Below, piece by piece: positions 55,367 through 64,000 of a stretch of DNA of 64,000 bases; positions within the stretch are counted from its first letter, which is position 1, and each line of letters begins with the position of its first letter. Source of the DNA: Pezicula radicicola (lineage: Eukaryota; Ascomycota; Leotiomycetes; Helotiales; Dermateaceae). The DNA lies in the NCBI GenBank assembly GCA_003008705.1, contig PDUO01000003.1:1310793-1374792 (forward strand), written 5' to 3'. Under the pieces are notes generated by a model. That model made no database searches. It saw only the letters and a program-made list of their open reading frames with translations, and was not told the origin of the DNA. The translations under genes and the position numbers were made by a program.

Positions 55367-57989
55367 TCAAGTCCGCTTGCTCAAGCTCCCATTTCTGCTG
55401 AGTTTCCCTAGCCATTTTCTGCCGCCTCCATTGCCATTCTTACCATTTGCTTCCTCAGTTTCGGCACCGCGTTCGATGTCTATACTCTTTCTATCGTTTG
55501 ATGCCTCGCCCCCAAAGCCATTGGCAAACCCACTTTCCCTCCTTGTAGCCCCTGCACCGGCTGAGCTGGGTCGTACATATGTCTGCGTTGGTCTCGATCT
55601 CTGAATCGGCGGCGGTGTCGCTCTATCCAAGTCATCATCATCGGCACCGCGTCTTGACGAAAGGCGGCTGCCGTTCTGAGGTCTGTTATAATCCGTTCTG
55701 TTGCTCACCACACCCACAGCACCCATTCCCATGTCATTATTTCCTAACATGTCGCTGTTATCGTTGGTCTTGCCACTACTGGAGGAGTCTTCCCGATTGT
55801 GAAATTTACCATTGACAGAGGGAGAGGTTGCTGAACGGGCAAACAAGCCTGTAAATCTAGAACGTTTGCTCTCCTTGGATGGAGGTGACTGGCTTGCTTG
55901 GCTGTGTTCTCGACCATGGCTGAGACTCGGTGGTGGTGCCTTGCGTAGTTTCGCAGCAGCGGATAGTGAAGAGCGACGAGCCGGAGGATCTGGCCTTGGG
56001 GAGGTATCAATCGGGCTTGTTGAGGATTGAGTTGACCCGCTATTAAATCTTGTTCTTTGAACTTCAGAGTATTCCGGAGTGACTGTCTGATCACTGCGAG
56101 GCTCGGCCTTATTTAGACGATAATTATCCGAGTTTTGCTGTTTGTGGGTAGGAAGACGAGCAGCAGACTCGTGATTAAACATCACGTCTCTTGCCCACAA
56201 CCTGCCATCGTCTCGGCCTCCAAAAGAAAAGAGGTCGGGAGATATGACTCCACTCTTGTGAGGAGTATCATATGTGCCTGTGCTGGAAATACTGCCCGTC
56301 TCGGTGAAGTCATCTTGTGTCTCCGTATCCCAGCCGTGTCCCTCACGTCGGCTTGTGACCGTTTCTCCTGCACTTCTTGGCCGCATAGATAGCATCGATT
56401 GGTACGCATTATGTGTTGCAACAGGAACAGGAAATTTCGCACTATCAGTCAGATACATGGCTTCGCCTGTATCCCCTGCCTGGTTTCTCTCATGGAGAGT
56501 GTCGTTGGAGTTCTTGTAATGGCGTAGCGTACTCGTGCTGACAGTATCAGGAGTGGGTGGCAGTGTTTGTTGACGATCAAAACTGGCTTTGTCTGTAACA
56601 TTGCGACGCATCACCTCTCTGGACTTTCGCTTTTCCTCTCGCTTTTCTTGTTCAGAAGGACTCCGCTCCATTTGGCTTTCTTGTTTCGAAGCCGACGACT
56701 TATTCCCTTGTTCAAGTCTCATTCTCAACTTTTCCAGTCTGTGTTCACCTCTTTCTAAACGCTGAAGAGGCGATTCAAGAACAGAGTTGATAGACAACAA
56801 TTGACTCTTGCGTGTAGAAGAAATGACCCGAGTTGGACGTAATTGTTCTGGTGGTGTATTCGATTTTACGGGGCGGTCATCAACCCATTTCTCCACGGCG
56901 GAAGACGCTCGGTGTCGCCTTTGTGGCGGTGATTCAGCTTTATCCTGGGCATCGGTAGAACCGAGAGATAATGGCTTCTCGCCGTATACACTAAGGAAAG
57001 AACTCTCGCTGAGGACGCTCAGACGAGGACTGTCCATCCCATCTTCTGTCTTACCATCCTCCAGAAGTTTCGGTAGGTTCGAGCCACTGTAACCTCGATC
57101 CATAGTGATGTAAAGGCTCTTCAAGGCCTCAGCACCCTCACTTTGATCCGAGAGGAATGAGGGCATCCTGACTAGCCTGCCGCCAGTCTGACTGTTGACT
57201 TGCAGTTGGTTCGATTTGGAATCCTGCGATGCCTCTAATGACGGAGGTGAGCTTGGAGGTCCTTCATGGTTTCCACTAAAGTATCCTGCTTCGTTTTGGG
57301 CATCGAACTTTCGCACAATCTCCCGCTCTTCCATTAACTTTTCAACCTTCTCTTCCAGATCGCAGATGATGCCAACAGCTTCTTCCACGGCTTGATCTCT
57401 CTTCTCCAGCTCAGCGAGCAATTGTTCGTTGACTTCTTGTAACTCCTCTTGTTCCGCTAACCTGGCCTCTGCAGCCTCCAGACGTGCTTCGAGTTTCTCC
57501 TGGCGTTCCCGACGGTGGTAGAGCTCTAGCTTAAGATCGAAGTTCTGTTTGTGCAAAGTCGATACTTGCTACAAAATTTGTTAACCCATAGGGTACTCAA
57601 ATTCGGACCTGCATGCTTACCTCCTCGATCTGTTTAACACCCATGGCTTTCTTGCTCGGAGCAGCACCAATACCGCTAGAGCTTGGCCTCCGATCGTCTC
57701 TCGAATGGTTAGCTTTCATCGGTGAGCTTTGAATGTTGCGATAGTCCACCGAGGCTGAGTCGATACTCTGCCTTCGACTCTGGCGTGCGCTTTCGACCTT
57801 TCTCTCCCTTAACCTCTCGTGCAGCATACTTGCGCCGTCCGAATCCCTCACTTTCTTATTTCGCGATGGTAGGTAAGTGGAGGAGCTATTGCTGGAATTC
57901 GTCGGAGCAATTCTATCTCTATCTCTGGAGGAGATGGTCTCAGCGCGAGAATAGGGACGGCTCCGTCTTTGTTGAATAGTTTCCTCCAT
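55367..57989 (-). CDS. Centrosomin motif (CM1/Cnn_1N) spindle-pole or microtubule-organising protein
   Basis: Two exons, 57989-57621 and 57568-55367, encode 856 residues. The first 120 residues are Arg/Ser-rich. The exon junction falls inside the CM1 motif, which reads GVKQIEE then QVSTLHKQNFDLKLELYHRR, the signature of proteins that bind the gamma-tubulin complex (centrosomin, Mto1, Pcp1, ApsB). A coiled coil follows to about residue 205 (EARLEAAEARLAEQEELQEV, VEEAVGIICDLEEKVEKLME). The remaining 650 residues are Ser/Arg/Pro/Asn-rich and look disordered. This one-CM1, long-tail layout fits filamentous-fungal septal or spindle-pole MTOC proteins, but I cannot say which orthologue it is. The exact conserved start and the intron phase both support the model. 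Confidence 0.87.
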
Positions 57990-60144
57990 TTTGCTGGCAA
58001 TGTGGGTTTCTTTCGTTTTTAAATCTGCAGCTGCTTCAACCGTTGGCTAGCATGGGGAGCGGCAGAAAATCGTCTGATGCCTTTCTTTTTTTTATTGAAT
58101 TCCGGGATGTTGCTTGTTCGAAAGGTACCGTACCTATCGCTCGCGACGTCGTTTTGCAGGCGGTCAATGGGCAGCTTACAACACAGCTGGACAAGTCGAC
58201 GCGTTGACACGTCGGACTGGCCAATTGAGTGGTTTTATAAAATCGTGTACAAATGACTGTGGGCGAGAGCAAAGTATGATGTGTTAGTGCAGAAACCCTT
58301 CTCGTATCACGTAGCTCGGTCGTACAACGCGCCAAAGTCGGACAGCCGGCCTCTCACATATACTTCTGAGACTTTCTGAGGGTCTGCAAAGATATTAAAG
58401 GCGATTGGCGATGAAACAACGTGAAGGTTCAATGACTTGCCAGGGCAAGAGAAGCTAGAGACGTGTGAACAAAAAGGTACCCGTACAGTAGCCTGGGGGG
58501 GGGAGGGAGATGGTGGTCAAGCAGGAACGGCAGTTGTGTTCGTGGAGGAGGTGGTGTGGTGTGTTTGTAGGATTGGGGAGGAAGTGAGGAGGTGATAGAG
58601 CAGTGTATCTTTCATCCACACGCATCTCATCATGTCTCCCGTCACGTCTCTGCGCCCAATAATCCAACAGGGCTCCTCCTTCAAGGTCAAGGTTAGACAT
58701 GGGGGGCTGTCAAATTGGCTCGTCTTGTATCCGTGCTCAGCTGTTGGGACTGGATGAGGGTGATGAAGGACTGCGCCAGTCGTGGCCGTCAGACCAAGAC
58801 ATGGAATTGTGATGCCTACGATAATTGGCCCGTCAACCTATAATTTGGGTTACATAAGACCGGGGAGCCACGGGCCTGACCGCAGCGCCTGGGTGGCCTG
58901 TATGGGCCTGTATGCCCAGCAAGTTAAGCTACTTCGGTGTTAGATCTTATCGGGTCCCTGGCCTTAAGCCTGGTGTGCCGTCGCCCTGGGTCGCGGGCAC
59001 TGGCGGGGCATCCCTTTCCAGGACCACTGAAGGCGTGAAGAAGTTCAGGGCCGCCAGGGACTGTGCATCGCTGAATAATTAGGAGGTTGGGTACGAATTT
59101 CCGAGCTGAATTTTTGCACCGGCTGTACTTCGACGAAGCACAACACTATGAGATCGATCGTACCTAGCCTACACAAATCTGGCACAACTCTATTCTCCTT
59201 GCATCATCACCTGTTTCATCCATATGTTTTGTAGTCTGGTAGATGTGCAAGAGTATTTGGCATCATCTTATGAAAGGTACAGAAATACCAAGATGTGATT
59301 TTCAAGCCCAAGTTGCATGCAAGTACGTGCTATGTTCCGGGCTCTGGCTTCCACCTTCCGAGTAAGGGGGAAATGCGATCACAGCCACGGGTTTCCCCAG
59401 CAATGAGTGTTACTTTGTTTCCTTAGCTCAGCACCACAGACCAAAACTGGCTTGAGCTAGAAGGAATTATTGCTACTAGAGAGCTGTAGTCTACAGCTTT
59501 GACTAGGCTTGATTATATAGCTATTTGATATCAAAAATTCTTCCGTGTGCACCAAGCTAAGTGGCCTAATGATGCCTTATTGATTGTCAAAGCACCGTTG
59601 AAACTAGGGAAGTGGCATATGTTTTGCGACTTGTCTCCGATTGCTCGGGGATGAGATCGACACATAGCTGCTTCTTGGCTTGACTAGTGGTGGGATATGT
59701 GGAGGAAAGATTCAGAATCATGTACATGTTTTCTAGCGCAACAAGACAGAAGTATTTGTGAAGAGCGCTTTTTCTATGCAGAATGTCGACTATCGTGATG
59801 CCATCGGAACCTTTCGAGTCTGTGGGTTCTGCAAGTAATTAGCTTGACGATGGCTATGATGCAATCCGCGAACCGAGTCAAGCGCCATCGTTTGCCTTAT
59901 TTTAATGGGGAAATTTCCTTGGGCCGTGGCGATCTCTCAGGTGATTGCCGAAACCTCTCTTCAGTTTTACCAAATGATGAATGGGCAGTTCAGCTATCAA
60001 CTTAAACAGGTTCAACATATTGTTGCTGGAGTTTAGAATGTGGTGCTGGGGTGATTTCGTGCAAGAAGTGCATAGTTGCATAAAAAATGCAGCACGCTGA
60101 CTCGGCACAAGGCTTGTGTTTACGGTAGTAGGCAGAACAAATGT
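57990..60144. other. Intergenic region upstream of the CM1 gene
   Basis: Contains the CM1 gene promoter. A GC-richer patch at about 58850-59060 has short repeats (TGGGCCTGTATG twice near 58899-58915). A minus-strand frame at 59902-60108 carries no recognisable domain, though it lies downstream of the decayed 2EXR fragment and may be part of it. No gene is supported. Confidence 0.45.
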
Positions 60145-60465
60145 CTAATGACCTAGATCAATATTAGTGTTGATATTGTCGAGAATGGGATGAAGGCGAC
60201 GGTGCGGATACTTGATGGAGGTGTGGAAATCACTTAGGCACCTTGGCACATCCAGTTTCCACAAGTACAGGGTGTCGATGTCCAAGTTCACATATGTAAC
60301 CCGTGGATTCGGAAGGGGAGAGCCGAAGCAGACTCCAAACTTTGTTTTTTCCAAAGTCTTGTTGCGTGTTGCCTTTGTGGGAAGGCCATGCTGCCTCCCC
60401 TTTCGAGCACATGTCTCACGACATACAGTCCAATTGAATATAGTAAAAGAATACTGCAGCAACAC
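60145..60465 (-). pseudogene. Decayed 2EXR-domain gene fragment
   Basis: On the minus strand a frame reads LPTKATRNKTLEKTKFGVCF, GSPLPNPRVTYVNLDIDTLY, LWKLDVPRCLSDF before a stop at 60145. The block YVNLDIDTLYLW is the counterpart of YVNPEVDTFYIIK in the 52084 gene and YINLKIDTIYIF in the 61926 gene. The upstream part, where the LPPELQ motif should stand, is not recognisable in any one frame, and the downstream half is missing, so I call it a fragment. A short intact gene with unusual ends is possible but less likely. Confidence 0.6.
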
Positions 60466-61544
60466 AGACGGAAGGGGGTGAATGCGGAAGATGTAGCCCT
60501 GAAGGACTCATCACTCTCAAGGTCTTGTTGCCCGTTAGGTAGTTTAAGAATATGCAGGAGTGCATTGGACCGCCGAATTTGTGCCATCTTCCCCCCAAGC
60601 AAACCTGTTTTAACATAGAAGTCACTTGATTCTAGTGAAAGTGTTTTCCCACAAGTCGGATTTCAGGAGAAACAGACAGCAAAGTGTGACTTCTTATATT
60701 GCCCACAATCTCGAAGTTATTGCACTAATTTATCCTTGGCTCTTTTTCTAAGAGGTGGCTAAAACTCAGTATTAACTTAGTGTCTTAATCTCTTTGTGCC
60801 TTCACTCCTCATAATCTCCAGACCTCCCAATAATGCCATCCTAATTATGACTAAAACTGAGTAGCTTCTCCAGCAGAAAGGAAGACAAGTATCAGACTAT
60901 AAGACACACCTTAGGCTTAAAGCTGTGCATACATCAGATCCTAATTTCAAAAACATCCCAGGGAGAAGACCTATAATGAGTAAACTAGAAGAATCTGCCA
61001 TCACTTCCAGTTTAGGAGATGCTTGATTTTTTGTAAACTAGACTTTTACAGGTTACAGAGGCGGATTTAGTTTGGTATGTTGCTTTAGACAAGGAGAAGC
61101 CTTAGAGATAAGTGATTTTTTTAAGATCATTAGGAGATAGTTTATTAGGGCATTTTACGAGAAGGAGATAATGAAATTGAAGTTTGATGCAGATAAGTCG
61201 TGTTGTTTCTTGTATTGCTGTTTGTTAAGCTGCTTAAGCGAGCTGTGTTTGCCGTTACTATACAGAAGGCTGTCGAACTTAAGATGTTGTTATAAACGCA
61301 GAAGATGTTCGTTCAAATATATCTTTATGTCTTAGTAATTTACAGCATCTAAGAATACATAATAAAGTATTCTAATCTTAGATTTTTCTAAGTCAATGTC
61401 TCTCCTATTGCGCGTTATACTAACTTAACAGGTCGCTAATGTAAATATTAGACCTTGGCATAATAATAGCTCTTTAATTACCCACTATAAGATTCTCGGT
61501 GGGCTTTAACGTTGGCACATAAAAGACTCTAGTAACTAGGTTGA
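60466..61544. other. Intergenic spacer
   Basis: No gene seen. The DNA becomes AT-rich toward 61.5 kb. Confidence 0.45.
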
Positions 61545-61725
61545 ACTTAGTAACTGGCTTGCTCTAACAAATTTACTTATTAGGGCTATTGACTTAATTT
61601 GAATTACTTACTAGATATAGAGATGACTCAATTGTTGGGCAACTCACATGATTTGGGTAACTTGGAAAACAAGTGAGCTACCTAGAGAGTGGGTTACTCA
61701 GGAGAAGTGAGTTTTTCAAAATAAG
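61545..61725. repeat. Degenerate TAACTCACTTG/AAGTGAGTTAC cluster upstream of 2EXR paralogue 2
   Basis: Words such as AACTCACATGATTTGGGTAA, AAGTGAGCTACCTAGAGAGT and GGGTTACTCAGGAGAAGTGA recur through this stretch in both orientations. It lies about 200 bp before the start codon of the 61926 gene, much as the 51.9-kb cluster lies before the 52084 gene. Confidence 0.6.
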
Positions 61726-61925
61726 TGAGATGTGCTTTTATGTCCACTGCTTGTAAATAACTGAATAATGATTCAGCATGGAAATACTTTCAACCGGAGC
61801 CATTATTGACGCCTTGCACTCGCTTAACTACCTTATATACACACCAAGGCTTCATCGTTCTTTCTTAGAATCGTCACTCGAACAACTACCGACCAGCGCG
61901 TCAAACAAGAGTACCATTCCTGACC

Positions 61926-62836
61926 ATGGCGCCTTTAAGGAGGTTCACCAAATACCCTAATCTTCCTCCTGAATTGCAGGACAAGATCATCGGCTACGCG
62001 ATGGTTCCTCGCATTCTAGAGTTCGATCTCGAGACAACCACAACCAAGACTTCCACAACACGCATACGCGCTGGTACGTACTCAATTCTTCAGATCTATC
62101 TAGAACAAGCAAACTAACTCCCGGTTTCTATGTAGGTCCAGTACCCACCCTCCTTCACGTCAACAAAGCGATCCGCAAAGAAGCCCAAAGATACTACAAG
62201 CTAATCGCACCACTTCGCGATATCACCTTCCAATACATAAACCTCAAAATTGACACAATCTACATCTTCGCCTGGAACCACACAGCCCAACAAGACTCCA
62301 TCGCACCCAACCTACCCCTCCACCTCTTCAAGGCATTCAATCCTATCTTCTACACCTGGTTAGGACCCTCGCATTGGATACTTAATATAATCCCCCCCTT
62401 CCCAGCCAACAACATGTATCCCGAAATCAAACATATCGCAATCGGATGTTTCAATCATTTCAGTATGTTTCGGATTCTGCGCGACTCAGCTGAGAGTCGA
62501 ATGCATGAACTTCTACGCAATATTCCTTCTGTTGAAGCCCTTACTCTTGTTTACGATAATCGTAATAGAAGGAAGGATTCTCCGGAGAAATACGAGTTCG
62601 TTGCTACCGCTGGGAGAGCTACAAGAGCTGCTTGGTGCTTTGAATTTTTTCACGAAAACCGACATGATACTGAGGAGGAGTGCTGGGGGTACGACAATGC
62701 TACATATCTCACCAGTTTTGAGAATGCTGGTAGGCAGAAGGACAAGGCTGAGTATGTGAAGAAGTTCTGGGAGGATAATCCTGAGTGGAAGAAGCCGGAG
62801 TTGAGATCGCGTTCTATTGTGAAGAAGGGCCGTTGA
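61926..62836 (+). CDS. 2EXR-domain protein (paralogue 2, one intron)
   Basis: Exons 61926-62073 and 62136-62836 (intron 62 nt, GTACGT...TAG with an ACTAAC branch point) encode 282 residues. The 2EXR-type start is FTKYPNLPPELQDKIIGYAM. After the intron the frame continues GPVPTLLHVNKAIRKEAQRY, YINLKIDTIYIFAW, IKHIAIGCFNHF and VEALTLVYDNRNRRKDSPEK. The intron interrupts the codon before PVPTLLHVNKA, whereas paralogues 1 and 3 are uninterrupted at that point. The function is unknown. Confidence 0.87.
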
Positions 62837-63434
62837 GTATGGTCAATAACAGACCGCAGCTGATGGGAGAGGATGGCGGTGGATAGCTACGGGGTATGGC
62901 GAATGGCATGATTGGGTGGGTGGATTGTTGGTTGTGGCTATTCAAATCCATTACTACTAAGGTGTACAAATGAAATGATAGTCAATCAGATACCGATCTC
63001 TGATTACCTGCTCAAGTAACTCACTTTCATAACATTCTAAATAAAATAAACACACTATACACCCCCCTAAAGCACATCAACCTAAACACATTCACACAAA
63101 AGTATCCTCCCATATTGCAAACCCCCAGAAGAAAAAGAAATCATCAAAAACTACCGCAGTTGAAGCTATACCTATATTATAGAACTTTCCTAATTAAGCG
63201 ACACAAATTATTTCAACGACCTGTAACTCAATAAAGATACCTCTAAACAGTATTACAGAACATTCACCACAGGGCAAGAGAATATCCGAAAGCATGTGAC
63301 ATGCTAGCGCAATACCCTACCTACAAACCTCTTACCAACTTCCAAAACAAAACACTTACATACCATCACAACTTCGCTCTAAACTACCTTAACCGAACAT
63401 CAACACCGACATCAACAAGACCACAACCCCCAAC
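62837..63434. other. Spacer between 2EXR paralogues 2 and 3
   Basis: About 600 bp, AT-rich, no gene seen. The part before 63435 (AC-rich, CATCAACACCGACATCAAC context) is likely the leader of paralogue 3. Confidence 0.45.
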
Positions 63435-64000
63435 ATGGCACCCACAAAGAAACTCAGAAAGTTCACCAAATACCCAAACCTTCCACCAGAGTTAAAGACA
63501 AGAATAATCTCATTCGCAATGATCCCACGCATCATCGAAATCAAAATCGACACAACAGTATGGCTCGGAAACTCAACAAAGATCAAAGCAGGCCCCGTTC
63601 CACCTCTACTACAAGTCGACAGCTTCGCAAGAAAAGAGATGCAACGTACCTATAAACTCATCAAACCAAGCCAACCATGGTCAACCTCCTACAACTACAT
63701 AAACTTCGACCTCGATACAATCTACATCATAAAATACAAGGTTCCACCCAACCAAGCAGCACCTTTCGTAGCCACGATGAGAATATCCACCGATTTATTC
63801 ACCAGTATCTACGGTTTCGACGTACGTTCCGCAATTAAACATATCGCACTCCACGATAACTTAAAGTACACCTTCCAACAACATTTCCAGAAGCAAATCG
63901 AAGAACTTCTATTCCGTCATCCGCGCCTCAAGAGTCTCAGCCTTGTCTACGATAATCGACGCGATGATAGAAAGGTATCTCCAGAGAAATATGAATTCGT
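63435..64000 (+). CDS. 2EXR-domain protein (paralogue 3, truncated by window edge)
   Basis: From ATG 63435 the frame stays open to the end of the window (188 complete codons), so the C-terminus is missing only because the window ends. It begins MAPTKKLRKFTKYPNLPPEL, then KTRIISFAMIPRIIEI, GPVPPLLQVDSFARKEMQRT, YINFDLDTIYIIKYKV, IKHIALHDNLKY and LKSLSLVYDNRRDDRKVSPE. It is closest to paralogue 2 at 61926 and, like paralogue 1, has no intron in the part seen. A tandem duplication of paralogue 2 and loss or gain of the intron would explain the pair. Confidence 0.87.
   Translation, partial: MAPTKKLRKFTKYPNLPPELKTRIISFAMIPRIIEIKIDTTVWLGNSTKIKAGPVPPLLQVDSFARKEMQRTYKLIKPSQPWSTSYNYINFDLDTIYIIKYKVPPNQAAPFVATMRISTDLFTSIYGFDVRSAIKHIALHDNLKYTFQQHFQKQIEELLFRHPRLKSLSLVYDNRRDDRKVSPEKYEF

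Noticed and set aside
1..64000. tRNA, rRNA or CRISPR arrays
   Set aside because: No cloverleaf with a GGTTCGA-type T-loop plus matching arms was found by eye, no rRNA-like blocks, and the tandem repeats seen lack spacer architecture. A covariance-model search would be needed to exclude tRNAs fully.

Overview
The window is a piece of a filamentous ascomycete (Pezizomycotina) nuclear genome. Genes are separated by long spacers and carry one to five short introns (about 50-110 nt, GTRNGT donors, CTAAC/CTGAC-like branch points). The gene set is fungal housekeeping plus two lineage-restricted families, the DUF7707-type cysteine-rich secreted proteins and the 2EXR proteins. A leotiomycete-type fungus is plausible, but that is an inference. 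No tRNA, rRNA, CRISPR or bacterial feature was seen.

Layout. 1-5.2 kb is gene-poor, AT-rich and repeat-bearing, and ends in a DUF7707-like membrane protein (5173-5967). 7.5-16.0 kb is a housekeeping block: an XMAP215/Stu2-type microtubule polymerase (minus) divergent from the LIS1/PAC1 dynein regulator (plus), then a TFIP11/Ntr1 G-patch splicing factor. 16-21.4 kb holds two copies of a small hAT-type MITE and a secreted-protein pseudogene with two nonsense codons. 22.1-25.5 kb is CDC24, the Cdc42 exchange factor. 26.9-30.3 kb is a degraded DUF659-type hAT transposase. It contains a fourfold 118-bp tandem repeat and is split by a second hAT-like element with its own 8-bp target duplication. 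30.7-39.5 kb has an F-box/WD40 protein, a cytochrome P450 and a four-exon gene of unknown function that I assembled exon by exon. 40-46 kb has the TFIIH subunit TFB1 and the mitochondrial 2-oxoglutarate dehydrogenase E1 (KGD1). 46.9-49.0 kb is a six-exon gene of unknown function. 49-55 kb is AT-rich with two more MITEs around the first 2EXR gene. 55.4-58.0 kb is a centrosomin-motif (CM1) spindle-pole protein. 58-64 kb has a decayed 2EXR fragment and two more 2EXR genes, the last cut by the window edge.

Functional themes. Several genes serve microtubule and polarity functions (XMAP215, LIS1, CM1 protein, CDC24), but they are scattered and look like ordinary chromosomal neighbours, apart from the divergent XMAP215/LIS1 pair. 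The P450 has no biosynthetic partners nearby. The less ordinary content is the transposon layer: at least three independent hAT-like insertions with 8-bp duplications (51.1 and 28.5 kb, and the 18/21 kb pair), a C-rich TIR family with TA flanks (2.6 and 53.6 kb), and a dispersed degenerate motif resembling TTGAGTAACTCACTTG. Differences between copies are mostly C/T and G/A transitions, as expected after repeat-induced point mutation. Exon coordinates were worked out by hand from reading frame and splice consensus; all multi-exon models sum to a multiple of three.
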